Shown here: piece by piece, positions 10,159-20,952 of the stretch
Numbering within the stretch: the stretch's first letter is position 1
Layout: each line of letters starts with the position of its first letter
From: Dioszegia crocea
Lineage: Eukaryota; Basidiomycota; Tremellomycetes; Tremellales; Bulleribasidiaceae
Length of the DNA stretch: 64,000 nt
Direction: 5' to 3'
Assembly: GCA_001600615.1 (NCBI GenBank)
Contig: BCKK01000006.1
Span: 1,381,966-1,445,965, forward strand
The notes under the pieces: model-generated
What the model was told of the DNA's origin: nothing
The model's input: the letters and a program-made list of their open reading frames with translations, nothing else
Databases searched by the model: none
Translations under genes and position numbers: made by a program

Positions 10159-11402
10159 ATGATCCTCCACCCTACCCCACAGACTGAGTCCTCTGTCACT
10201 CCCACGGACACCTCCCTCAATCTCAATCCTATTATCCCTGCGAAAACCATCATTTCGTCGCTTGACATCCCCCTCGATATCCACCTCAACATCATCCCCC
10301 TCCTCTCCAAGCCCGAACTCGCAGCTTACAGCCGTCTCTCCCGAGCCACCAACCTCATCACTGTTCCCTACCTCTACAAAAGGCTCGAAATTGATCTTTC
10401 GAAGAACGAGAGCCTTGCGATTGACCAGCTGAAAGGCATCAGCATTGTCGCGGACGAGGAGGAGGGGAAACAAGGGGTTGATGATCAAGGCGGTCTAATC
10501 ATCCAAGGCCAGGCGAATATCCCCTTCACCGTCCAAGCTCATCGCTTCTCCTTTACTACACACTTGACGATCACGCATCATCCCCGCGAATTATGCCACA
10601 GCGTCGACTCCCCTATCCTACCCAACCTCCAAACTCTGAATATACTCCTATCCTACCCAACCTCCAAACTCTGAATATACTCTGCGACTCGCTCGTCGAC
10701 TGCTGCACCACAGCGGTCCCAACTCCACTCAACCGCCCTAATGCTATCTGCCCTCTGCTCCTCCTTCTTCGTCCCCGTCGCTTGGTCATCGGTGGCAAGT
10801 CAGCTGCATTCAATAATACGACGATGTACGGGCTGGGAAGTGCGGACCACGCATTCCCGCCTGATTCGGTGGAAGAGCTTGTGGTCCAGCTTGGATCACG
10901 ACAGGCGTTTGCGCGGCGACGGTTATATGGCGGTGGTGGAGACAATTTCCTCAGACGAATTCCAGACACCGTTCAGAGGGTCTCCGTCGTTCTACGTCCC
11001 GCGGGTGCCGAAGGGGGATCTAGTCAGAGCCCACTGGCCCAGGCCGAAACTGCTGCGGAACGTCTCTCGGAGGCAGCTATCGGAGAAACCCATCCAAAGC
11101 GATCAGAGTACGTTGGGTGGGCACTCTTCGGTCTTTCAAAAGCCTTTATTGGGAGGGCGCAAAGGATGCAGATTGCGGGACTCGAGACAGTTGATGTGTT
11201 TTGTCATATGTCGCGTGAGGATACGGAGGGGCAGCTGAGGAGACGATTCGAGACGCTGTGCGCAAAAATCTGCGATGGCGGAGTGAAAGGGGATGGGGAA
11301 AACCAGTTATCGTACCGCCGCTGGACACATGCGGAAGCGAAAGCGAGGACTGAAGTGTTGGAGTTCATCAGGCTTGAGGACTACCAGGATGAGGATGAGT
11401 AG
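10159..11402 (+). pseudogene. F-box-like family, copy 7, broken by 35-bp tandem duplication
   Basis: ATG 10159 begins a frame with the best F-box-like segment of the array (LDIPLDIHLNIIPLLSKPEL, YSRLSRATNLI, PYLYKRLEIDLSK) and FSFTTHLTITHHPRELCH. It stops at 10674. The continuation (TLNILCDSLVDCC, LLLRPRRLVIGG, FPPDSVEELVVQL, AGLETVDVF, EVLEFIRLEDYQDEDE) lies in another frame to TAG 11402. The break coincides with two consecutive copies of a 35-bp unit beginning TATCCTACCCAACC at about 10615-10684. Since 35 is not a multiple of three, the extra copy alone explains the frameshift. The lesion looks recent because the two copies differ at only one position. Confidence 0.75.
10615..10684. repeat. 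35-bp tandem duplication inside F-box-like copy 7
   Basis: Two adjacent copies of TATCCTACCCAACCTCCAAA plus 15 further bases, identical except for the last base. It produces the frameshift in the gene. Confidence 0.85.
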
Positions 11403-11923
11403 GTTGGAATAGGTTGTCAAGTAGGGGGTTGTCAAGTATCGAAACTCGGGGGTAGACGAGAAAGCGGGATGAGCCAGTAGTCGATTCGAAAACCTAGGTA
11501 TAACATATCAGAAAGTGTAAGTAGCTACAGTAGCAGCTAGGTGAGCATCCCGAATTAGCACGAGCTCTGTTCCAGCTCGATAAAGTACATATCATATCGA
11601 CCTATGCCGATAGATCAGGTACTTAGTGTTTCTCCCCAATTCACAATACTAATGCAATTCAATCACCCCTGCGTACTGTGCCTGGACGGTACGTAGCTAC
11701 TCGGGACTAGACGAACTAGTGCATAGTGGCCAGCTTGCTCGTCGGATGTAGGTTAGCGTGTCGGGTGGGAGGATGTCGGTCCGATGCTCCGATAGCGCTC
11801 TTTCCGGATCCCAGTCCGTTGTCCCGACATTCAGTGTGCCTATACATATGAGTATGAGTCCCCCAGCTCCCGCCCATCTGGGCCCCATCTCAGCTCTCGT
11901 CAGTCCCCAGCGCCACTACCGCC
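11403..11923. other. 3' flank of F-box-like copy 7 and upstream of GH79 gene
   Basis: The stretch 11405-11620 shares scattered blocks (GGTTGTCAAGT, TTAGGTATAA, CATATCATATCGACCT) with the 3' flank of copy 8 at 14165-14370, showing that 3' flanks were duplicated with the genes. Before the GH79 start, CTATACATATGAGTATG near 11840 holds an out-of-frame ATG. No other gene seen. Confidence 0.4.
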
Positions 11924-13688
11924 ATGATCATCCCCAACGCCATGACGCTACTTGCGTCTCGAGCCATCTCTGGTAACCTCACCGACACCTATGTCTCGAT
12001 CCACTATACCACTCCCAAGTATGCGGAGAAGTTGGATCCTCAACTGCCTGCGTTCAGTATCGAGATGGACCGTTGGCCTGACTGGTCTGGACCTCACGTC
12101 GGTCAGCCGAATACCTTCGTCAACAATATCTTTGGTCAGCTGCAGGAGAGGACTGGAGCGCCCGTTTATCTTCGGGTTGGAGGTCAGTCGAGAGTCTTCC
12201 CTACATAGAGTAGTCAGCTGAAACCTAAAGCCAACTCGGAGGACCGAGCGACCTTGAACTCGTCCTACGAGATTGTCAATCTCACCTTCCCTGCTCCTAC
12301 CCCCGACACCCCCGCGCCCGAGGCCTCGGCCATCTCCATCGGCCGAGACTGGTACCGCCTCTCCAACAACCTACCCGCGGGCACAGACTTCCACTGGGGC
12401 GTCAACTATAAATTCCAGAACGAATCTGAGACCCAGGCTCAGATTCGCCAGCTCGCTGCTGCTTTCCAGAACGGAGCGAATCCCAAGGTCCGCTTGCGTG
12501 AGTTGGAGATCGGGAACGAGGTGGATCTTGGTCAAATACTCCCTGCCCCCACACCCGAGAACTACGCCGTCAATTGGACCCGGCTCGCGAAGAATGCGAT
12601 AGCACAGGGCAATATCCAACTTGGCGATGCCTCGGGTACCTATCTCTCCCCCGGCGCGTTTGCGCGTTCTATTCGCTTCAGCACCAATTGGCTCTTCACG
12701 GCCATGTCGGTCTTTAGCGCGGGTCTGCTGGACGATGGCGAGATCTCCAGCCGGACCAAGCAGTACACCGGTCACTTGTACTCGGCCTCGTACAATGCCG
12801 CGTTTGCAGTCACGCCTGGCGTGTTGATGAACAAGGTGTATGTTCGGGGCAACCTGTCCACCAGGGTTAGTGATGTTGAGGCCACGAGGGCGCAGGGCTT
12901 GACATATGTCCTGGTGAGTTTCGTAGTCCACATTAACCAATATCTCAGAGCTGACAAGGTCCAGGGCGAATCTAATTCTTATTCCAAGTGAGCACCTAAT
13001 GTCCAATATCATCTCCCCTTCGCTGACTGTACAGCCACGGTGCACCAGGAGCCAGTAACGCGGCCGAGGCTACCCTTTGGGGAACCGACTACATGCTCTA
13101 TGCTGCATCTGTAGGCATCGAGCGCGTCCACTTCCACAATGGTCGCGGCTTTGCCTACTCTGTCGTACAGCCATCCATCCTCAACGGCTCGGGCCTAGAT
13201 GATGGTCTCTCCCACCCAGACCGTCCGCACATTGCTCCTCTCTGGAACGCCTTCCTCATCGTTGGCGAAGCCATCGGCAATACAGGCAACTCGTACATCG
13301 CGGAGCTCGGAACCAGCTCTGGTGTTCTCGCTTCATATGGGGTCTACGAATCTGGCCAACTCCGCCGTATCGTACTTGTGAACTCCCAGGTATACATGTC
13401 CGGTACTGCTGGCGGTCGTCCAGGTCTCAACGTCACACTCTCTGGGTGGCTAGGTAACCAGTATGCCACAGTCAAGAGATTCGAAACTCCCTACACCAAC
13501 TCGACTTCTGGACTGTGAGCTCCCCCAGTGGTCAGCTGAAGGACATGTGCTGACAAGACAGTACTTGGGGTGGCCAGGACTTCGACACTCCGTCCGGTGC
13601 GCCCAGCGGTGATGTTGTCGAAATTCCCGTCAACGGCAGCTCGATTACGGTCGAGGCGAGCTCGATCGCTCTGATCTGTCTCAAGTAG
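11924..13688 (+). CDS. Glycoside hydrolase family 79 (beta-glucuronidase-like)
   Basis: Five exons: 11924-12182, 12231-12913, 12965-12987, 13035-13514, 13562-13688; frame is kept throughout (523 aa). Family features include FSIEMDRWPDWSG near the N-terminus, YLRVGGANSEDRATLNS across the first intron, LRELEIGNEVDL (the NE pair fits the acid/base region of this clan A family), GASNAAEATLWGTDYML and IERVHFHNG before a C-terminal beta domain ending SSITVEASSIALICLK. GH79 enzymes hydrolyse glucuronic acid from glycans or proteoglycans, usually outside the cell. The start is the least certain point: only a short hydrophobic stretch (MTLLASRAISG) precedes the domain, so an upstream exon with a signal peptide may be missing. 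The gene interrupts the F-box-like array. Confidence 0.85.
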
Positions 13689-13849
13689 ACAGTAAAGGCA
13701 CGAGGGGTGGAATTGAAAATGTGATTGGCAAGACTGCAAAGTATAATAATTAGGCCTCTCTGTATTATGATATCTCGTATGTAAGAATCGAAAGAAACAT
13801 CACTGGCATACTCACGCGCGCGTCTTTGCCCTCGACCTGACTAGATCCG

Positions 13850-14316
13850 GCGACATCCTCCCCGGCCCGAAGTCCCTTGACGTCGCTGGACATCGAGCGA
13901 GCGATATCCACAGCGGTTAGTGTGGCAGTACCTGCTACCATTGCTTCAAAGGTAGATCGCAAAGCATTCGGGTCGTGGGAGTGGAGACTGACGATTCGCT
14001 CCACGAGCTGTCGGTTGAGAACCGGGCGGAGAAGATCAAAATGCTGCCGCGAATGTCATTCGGTGGACCAGATTATAAGCTGACAGATGAGGAAGTGATG
14101 GCGAGGGTGGAAAGGATTGGCTTCATCACATTCGAGGATTACGAGGATAAAGATGAGCAAGGTGGGATGGATAGTAAAATGGGAGGTTGTCAAGTGTTGA
14201 AGATCGGGAGTAGAGGAGATAGGGTGGTTGAGCCTGGCATTTCGGAAGGCTTAGGTATAAGAATAGAATCAGCTAGATTGGCTGCTAGATGTGAATCCAA
14301 TAGAGCGAGCTCTTGA
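13850..14316 (+). pseudogene. F-box-like family, copy 8, 3' fragment
   Basis: Only the C-terminal third is present. A segment about 13877-13960 (SLDIERAISTAVSVAVPATI, compare the Ala-rich helix of copy 2) shifts by one frame into IRVVGVETDDSLHELS and then RVERIGFITFEDYEDKDE. The usual stop after this acidic tail is changed to a sense codon, so the frame runs on to TGA 14316. No F-box-like N-terminus is found upstream, where the GH79 gene lies. Confidence 0.6.
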
Positions 14317-14478
14317 CCAGCTCGGTAAAGTCTGACATGTTCTACATATCATATCGACCTGTGCCGAAGATGCGTGATGTGTGTCGTAAGGTATTAATGT
14401 CCGTTGTTTTATCCGCCTCCGCTCATCCCTAATCGCCCACGCTCACTCTCCATCCTCAGCCCCCACCCACAATCCAGC

Positions 14479-15597
14479 CTAAGCCAAAACAGCCGCCGCG
14501 CCAATAACACTCAACATCAACCCCATTACACCGCCAACTTCCAACTTGCCCGCGGCGGCCTTGGAGCTCGTAACGGCCGCAGCAGCAGATGAGACTGTGC
14601 CCGTGACGTTTCGTGACGCCGAGGTGGATGATGAAGTGGTGGTGGAGACGGAAGAGACGGTTGACATGGTCGTGGTGGAAGACATGACGGAGATGGTTGG
14701 TACGCCTCCGGATGCAACACCGGCAGCTCCTGATGCGCTCGGGGAAGTAGAGTTGGATGAAGGGAGGGCGGCCGCGCCGGATCCAGATCCGCTACCGGTA
14801 CCGCCGACGATGGCGCCGACGCCCCATTGGACAGGGCCTTGAGATGCGGTGTAGGTCGTGCTGTTTGTAGGTGTGGAGGTGGAGCCGTCAGCGGCGGCGA
14901 TGGTGAACCGGGTAGTCCATTGTGCGGAGGTGGGGTCGCCAGTGCGCGTGCTGAGATGTCAGTGTAGTTCAAATATAAGGATAGGGAGACTGGGGCAACT
15001 TACAATTGCAAAAAGTAGATTTTAGATGTAGGCGAGACGTTGGGCACAGTCCAGCTATGCGTCGTCTCTTTTGTGCCGTCAATCCCGGTTGATAGAGTGG
15101 AGAGGGGAACCATCTGTCATATTAGCGCTGTGATGAGAATTTGTAAAAGGCATAGGGAAAAGGCAAAGGAATCCGCTCGGACCTGGAAAAGGGTAAAGGT
15201 CTCAGACCGCTTTGCGCTACGGGCTCACGCTTTGGCCAACGCCCATTCCTGTTCACAAAAGAAGCATAGCTGTCGCCCAGCAAAGATGATGGTGACGTAT
15301 GATCTGCTTCCTCTTATGGATTTTATACCCAAGTTCCGACTCCAGTATAACACCCCACACCCAATGCCATTTCAACCCGATCGCCTCACAAAACACAAAG
15401 CTCACCTGAAGGTTGTCACCCGTCATGAGCTGAACAGTCATATCTGTCCATTGTCCCGTTGTATCTGCCGCCCATAGCGCAGTGAGAGGTTGGCCTATCC
15501 GGACAGTCGTAGCTGATTCAGGCGAAGTAGGGGTGACGGCCGCGCGGACATTTAAGGCGGCTAGAAGGGATACAAGTGCGAAAGTGAGGCTGAACAT
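14479..15597 (-). CDS. Kre9/Knh1-like Ser/Thr-rich GPI-anchored cell-wall protein
   Basis: Three exons on the minus strand: 15406-15597, 15004-15113, 14479-14950 (257 aa). The first residues are a signal peptide (MFSLTFALVSLLAALNVRA). The Kre9/Knh1-type domain follows: VRIGQPLTALWAA, WTDMTVQLMTGDNLQ joined over a 292-nt intron to MVPLSTLSTGIDGT, WTVPNVSP and IYFLQFTRTGDP, WTTRFTIAAADGS. The rest is a Ser/Thr/Ala-rich stalk (about residues 130-235) and a hydrophobic tail (GLMLSVIGAAAVLA) typical of a GPI attachment signal. Family members act at the cell surface in beta-glucan assembly or wall organisation; the precise role here is inferred. Confidence 0.85.
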
Positions 15598-16523
15598 TGT
15601 GAGAGAAGGCGAGTAAAGACTGTGTGGTGTATGATAAGGGTATTGATGAGGTCAAATGTATACGAATGAGAAGGGTCAAATGTATAGAGAATGTATAGAT
15701 GATATCAAGCACAGCCCACACACACGATCATCTCTTTTTCCTTCGCGTCTGTCCCCCCTGAGAATGCCGTAATTACCCCACACTCTAAACAACGCCTCCT
15801 TCAGGATGAAACACTAGTCCGACGCGTCGATCGACATGTTTCAGATCTCGGAGGTCTCCGCCACCGCCAGTTTGCCACTGCCGTCACTAGACTGCCGCCG
15901 TTACGTCCCTATCCATCTGTGGCCCAGATAGTATAGCTGCCTGAAAAGTATCGATGCCCTAATAGATTCGATTATGACTGTCAGGTCCCTCTTTGTAATC
16001 TCGACACCAGCTCCTATTGACAGGGTGTAGGGGGACAATCGCTGATAATCCCCCAAAGCGGACTCCCGTTCAATAGGATCTAATGCTTCGGGATATTTGT
16101 TGGGTCTGGTGTCGAGACTACCTCTTTGCACATGGAACCCTCCTCTGCGAGCGAACGTAGCGCGGGATCAAATCGATAATCCGTTCATCTGCATTCCTTG
16201 GCCTGACAAGGGTTGCTACGTGTTTGTGACTCGGATCAAGGAGACATCGGATTTGAAGAGACCTAGAGGCGCACATCGGAACTCATAAATAGCGGCCGCC
16301 CCTAGGGCAGCTCTGCCTTCACTGTTTCCCCCCTCCGCCCGCCACTGATTCACGGCGTGACCCAAGTCACAGAGCCGCTCGACGACCTCAAGCATCCATC
16401 AATACGCCTTCCGGCCGCACCTACCTAACAGCTTTCACAAGGTCACCCCTGTGCATCAATCGAGTTCTACCCTCTTTCTGATACAAAGCGGAATATCAAT
16501 TCAATTTCCAACATCTCCTCCAG
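15598..16523. other. Intergenic with one copy of a diverged repeat
   Basis: No gene recognised. Around 16155-16265 lies a segment (GCGGGATCAAATCG, CCTGACAAGGGTTGCTACG, GTTTGTGACTCGGATCAA) that recurs in diverged form at 17635-17745. Confidence 0.4.
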
Positions 16524-17144
16524 ATGGACTCTTACTCTCTCGACGCCGGTGCCCGTACATATCGGCTTTCTTGTTTAGCCAAATCAGCCTCAGACTCATG
16601 CTTGCCCTCCATGAAACGTCTGAGCGAGGAGAACGGGGTGACGGGAAGCGCCGATTCGATGGGAGGTGCCGGACACGGTGAGGTGCAAATGAGCGGTCAT
16701 CAGCTCAGGGACTTCCTGATCGCATCGGACGTACGCTGGGTCGATGGGAGTGAGGCGCGGGGGAATCGGGACACAGATGTGGAGTTCATGTGGAGAATAC
16801 ATGCAGATTTGGCGGAGTGCAAACAAACAAACTCCATCGTGGTTGTCAAAGCCGATCCCTTCAGCACAGATCCTCCCAGCTACAAACTCATTCCTCGCCA
16901 GATGTACGATCTGAACCCTACAATGGCGATCCCGTTCGGCGAATCCTTCAACCTGAGCACTTACTCCTCACTCCTCACTCCTCACTCCCGAGCGAAAGAT
17001 GATGATTCGAAACGCGGGGAAAGACGTCGCAAAGTCCAACGACGCCAAGCATGCTCGGCGCGAGGTGGTATTCGGGCAATGCAAGGAATGGCTGGATCGT
17101 AGCGGCGAGACATACGAGACAGTCGAGCCGAGGGAGAGATTTTG
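16524..17144 (+). CDS. Hypothetical protein with a frame-disturbing 7-bp repeat
   Basis: ATG 16524 opens a frame of 192 codons to 17102. The first 140 residues look coding (GHQLRDFLIASDVRWVDG, DTDVEFMWRIHADLAECKQT, VVVKADPF, LIPRQMYDLNPT). After FNLS the sequence is a short tandem repeat (three perfect TCACTCC units at about 16967-16987). Beyond it the better-looking reading is in another frame: RNAGKDVAKSNDAKHARREV, then CKEWLDRSGETYETVEPRE, ending with TGA at 17142-17144. Removing one 7-bp unit would join the two. I do not recognise the family. Confidence 0.45.
16960..16990. repeat. TCACTCC microsatellite in a coding region
   Basis: TTACTCC followed by three TCACTCC units, then CGAGCG. The unit length is not a multiple of three, so copy-number change shifts the frame of the gene around it. 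Confidence 0.7.
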
Positions 17145-18682
17145 ATCATGTGACCGCTGTGTCGACGGCGAAGGTGGACGGGCCAGGCCCTTCCGTTGTG
17201 GATGGATCATGTCGAGGAGGGATGTAGGATGGATTTGTGTATATGAATGAGTCGTTGACCCTTGCCGCCTAATCCCAGCCGGGAGACAAATCGTGATCCT
17301 GATTGCCGATGGTGATCGCGACTCAGTGAGTCAGGGCGAGTCCGGGACCGACAGACCGAGAAGCAAATTGACGCCTGGTCGGACACCAGAACGAACTCTG
17401 ACCACGGCGATTATAGCCTCAGGTAAGGTCTCGGATCGTGAGTAGGCGATGAGTCAATTCTTGGCTCATGTGAGGTCCATTGACACTATGATAGGCATGC
17501 TTCTCTCTGCTTAGCGAGCAAGTTGGCGTACTTGACACTTTTCTGACGATCAATGAGTATACCATGCTATAGCTGACTCTGTACATCAGGCCAGATTCTG
17601 GCTGGCTGCTGCATGGTCACTCCCAAGCTCCAGTGGCGCGGGATCATTCGACTTCGTAATCCCTTCAGTTTCGCCCCTTAACCTGACAAGAGGTGCTACG
17701 CGTTTGCGGCCTCGATCAAAGGGAATACATACTCTTGAGTCTTTGGGCGCTTGTGTGCCTGGAGCAGCGCTCGTGACACGGCCCAGACGTACCTCTCTTC
17801 CTCCTTGAGCTCCTCCTTCTCTCCATCCCCTTCTCCCTTATCAGGGCAAGACAAAGCAGATCATCACTCAGCCTATCGAAGCCCCCATAACTCTCCCAGA
17901 TCAGCAAGCACCGTGTCCACTTAAGGCACTAAACATCAGAACGAACCAGTCTTTGATCTCGTTCCCAGCCACTCACTCATCCCAATTCCGCCACCGAGGG
18001 CCGCCCCGAATCTGGCGAGTGGACACGTCGTGGTCCCCGGTTCCCTGACCAGCCAAGCAACGCCGTCTTCTCCCAAACTCGCTCCCTGTGCATTGGTGCC
18101 AGACAGACGCCAGCCCTGCTCAGAATCTCATCTGATGAAGAGTAGTCGCGAGGCATACAAGAATGTCGAATGTATCTGGACGAAAAATTACTGATCGGGC
18201 GGCGTTACTTACAGTCTCAGCAGCATCGAATTTGGGCAAGTTAGAGGGGCACGTATCAAGTCATACATGTGAACATGCAGTCAGAAGTGATCGTGTTTAT
18301 ATTGTATGATTGAGATTCTGGTCATTCTCAATAGTCAGTGGTCAGCATGTCAAATCCAGACTCTGCCCCACCCCAGCTTTGACCATCTCCAAAACGGACC
18401 TCACATAGATTCCAGAATGATTGTTTCCAGACCAACGCCAGTTCTTAGGTCTTGATGGCGTTCCATACCATGCGAACAATCAGCTTATGGCTACATATGA
18501 CTGCTCCAGACTCAGACTAAACCAATCAGCTCAGACTCACACGCACCAGCCAACTTCAAACTTACTAGATCCAGAGATGATTGGTAGTGCACCCCAACTT
18601 GCAAAATCAACGACAGAGTCTGTATCCTCCACCCGTCTTTTATTAAGCTTAGCATAATGTGACTGATTCCATCAGCTCCATC
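17145..18682. other. Long intergenic region
   Basis: About 1.5 kb with only short open frames on both strands (for example 17716-17907 -, 18421-18657 +), none with recognisable domains or clear splice structure. It contains the second copy of the diverged repeat at 17635-17745 (GCGGGATCATTCG, CCTGACAAGAGGTGCTACG, GTTTGCGGCCTCGATCAA). Confidence 0.4.
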
Positions 18683-20349
18683 TTAGTCCTCTAGCCCAAA
18701 GTTACTCACTCCACAAGAGACACAAAGACTATCCGGTCCATCCGGTCCTCTCATCCATCGACCCTCGACCAACACGCCACAACCATGACATCTCTGCCTT
18801 AAGAAATCCGCCACATACCCCGTCCCATCTCCTCCTCCCATCTGTTGCTGCGGTTGGAGATCAGACCGATAATCAAACGGTGGCGCCGGTATAGGTAAAG
18901 GAGGTGGAGGCATGGTGAAATGCATAGGTTGACCATTGACGGACATTGGTGATAAATCCGATTGAGGATCAAAACCGAAATTCGACATTGCAGATTGATA
19001 TGAAGCGTTGACTGAAGCTGTATCAATCGCATCGGGTGGTGGACCAAAGATGAGACCACCGTTTTGGAATGACCGTGAGATGTCGTTGCCTTCGTGGTAG
19101 GTTGGTTCGGTAAGGAATGAAGATCGATTATCGTAGTTGCCCACACCGGTATTGAGGCCCAGCTGGTGTAGATGTTGTTGTTGAATATTTAAGAAGTCGT
19201 TCTGGGGTAGTGGTAGATAGTCTGAGGGGTTCAGATTGGGGGCGGGCAATAGGAAAGATTCGGCACCGGGAGGATAAGAATTGTGTATTCTCGTATCCCT
19301 CTCCCTTTCCCCTCCGCCTTCTCGTTGCCTCGTCCCTTCTCCACCGCCACCACCTGCATCGTCTCCTTGCCTCTGACCCTCCCGCTCAGACCCGCTCTTC
19401 CTCCCTCCTCTCATTCCCTCTTTCGCACGTGCAATCAGCGCATCCCTTCTTTTCCTAATCACCTCCATTTCTCTCTCTGGACTGGTTAAATCTCTCGTTT
19501 CGCCCCGGCCCGAACTTCGGCGTGCGGCACGATGACTGCTTGAGCGGGGTTTGGACCGGATGGGGGAGGGAAGAGCCTGATCCGAACTCATATTGAGGCG
19601 GAAACGCGGGGTGAGGCGATGGAGATTGGAGTGAACGGTCTGAGCGAGATTGGCGAGCCGAGGAAGGATGTAGGCTGGGGGATCGGGTGTGGGGTTTGAA
19701 GGGGATGAGCGAAAGGGGATTAGAAGGGCGATGAGTTCTGTCAATGCTTGATTGAGCTACAGGTGTCAGCTGAGCGTCCAGGATAGAGCTGAAGACTTAC
19801 CAAGAGGATATCACGTTTGCCCTCTTCCATCCCCTGAATATCATAACCCCTCCTATCCACTCCCTGCATATAATTTGATCTAGACCCAGGCTCCATAGCC
19901 GCTGTGTCTGCCCTCCATCCTCCATACCCGCCCTCATACGGCATACTCCCTTGCCGCTCATGATTCTGACCCGCCAAACTCATGGAGGCTGAGTATGGGG
20001 AATCCCACTGACTACTACCATGATACCCCTCCATCCGCCCCGGATGACCCGTTGACCAAGGCATCAGACTCGTCCCTCTAGACGAAGAAGGGTCATTCGG
20101 AAACCGCCCCTCAGGCCGCCAAGTAGGCGTTGACGATTCACCCTGGACACTCCCGTCCGCCGAACCCGACTGGAAGTGGGATAGATAAGGGTTATACGTT
20201 GGATTTGCCCCCGAGGTCGACATTTCGCTACTGCGACTGTCGAATTGAGGTGAAAGAGGGCGATAGGAGGATGGTCCGGGTTGAGCGTTATCACCCTGTT
20301 GATTTGGATAGGGAAGAAAGGTGGATTGCGAAGAAGAGTATGGGTACAT
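18683..20349 (-). CDS. GATA-like (WC-2 type loop) zinc-finger protein
   Basis: Two exons, 19801-20349 and 18683-19756, give 540 aa. The 44-nt intron has GTAAGT and TGTAG ends. The start chosen is ATG 20349; the open frame extends upstream only through a TTG codon. The protein is mostly low complexity (Ser, Pro, Gly, Gln). It has a basic stretch around residue 260-300 (RSKPRSSSHRAARRSSGRG; EVIRKRRDALIARAKEGMR). One zinc finger sits at the very C-terminus: CHGC, an 18-residue loop containing RWMRGPDGPDSL, then CVSC. The 18-residue loop and RGPDGP are like fungal WC-2 GATA fingers, but the usual NAC is VSC and no basic tail follows. It is probably a nuclear regulator, perhaps unable to bind GATA sites. 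No PAS domain is seen. Confidence 0.65.
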
Positions 20350-20952
20350 GATGCTCTCGGGGATTAAAGGGAGATAAGCCGAATTGGCGTCTCGGTAGGT
20401 TTCAAGCTTGTGGTCGGGCCGATCAGAAGCTATGCACAAGAGATTTTCGTCTATGAGCGGCGCAGATGTGCGCGCTAGAAAGGCGTAGACTCCGCTAGAT
20501 ACCGGTAACGATGTTGCTTGGTCGAAGAGTGGATTAGGAGGTAAGAGATGAAAGGAGAGATGAGATGATCGCCACTTTGCCCGGAGGCAAGCCGTACGCG
20601 TGGCGGTGGGGCCGCGCGGTAATCTGAGGGGTAAATCTCCGCGGCTGGAAAGTCGTCAAGGGGTAATTTTTGATTCCCAGGGAAGCTGGGACGGTGGCTG
20701 TGCAGTCCTGCCTATCGGTGGTAGATGTTGTAAGATGACTCGATAGATTAGATAGTGGAAACAAGCATAAAGTCTCTTAGCACAATGTGGGATCTAGATC
20801 TCAGATCCCTTTGCCAACTGCCGCTCTGCATTTAGAGTTGACAGCCACGTGCCTGGACCCTGACTCTCCCCTTACATTACGTACACATTCCCATCTCACA
20901 CCTTTTGGTGGCTGCGATCCAGCCATCACATCAAGCTATACATCTATATGAG

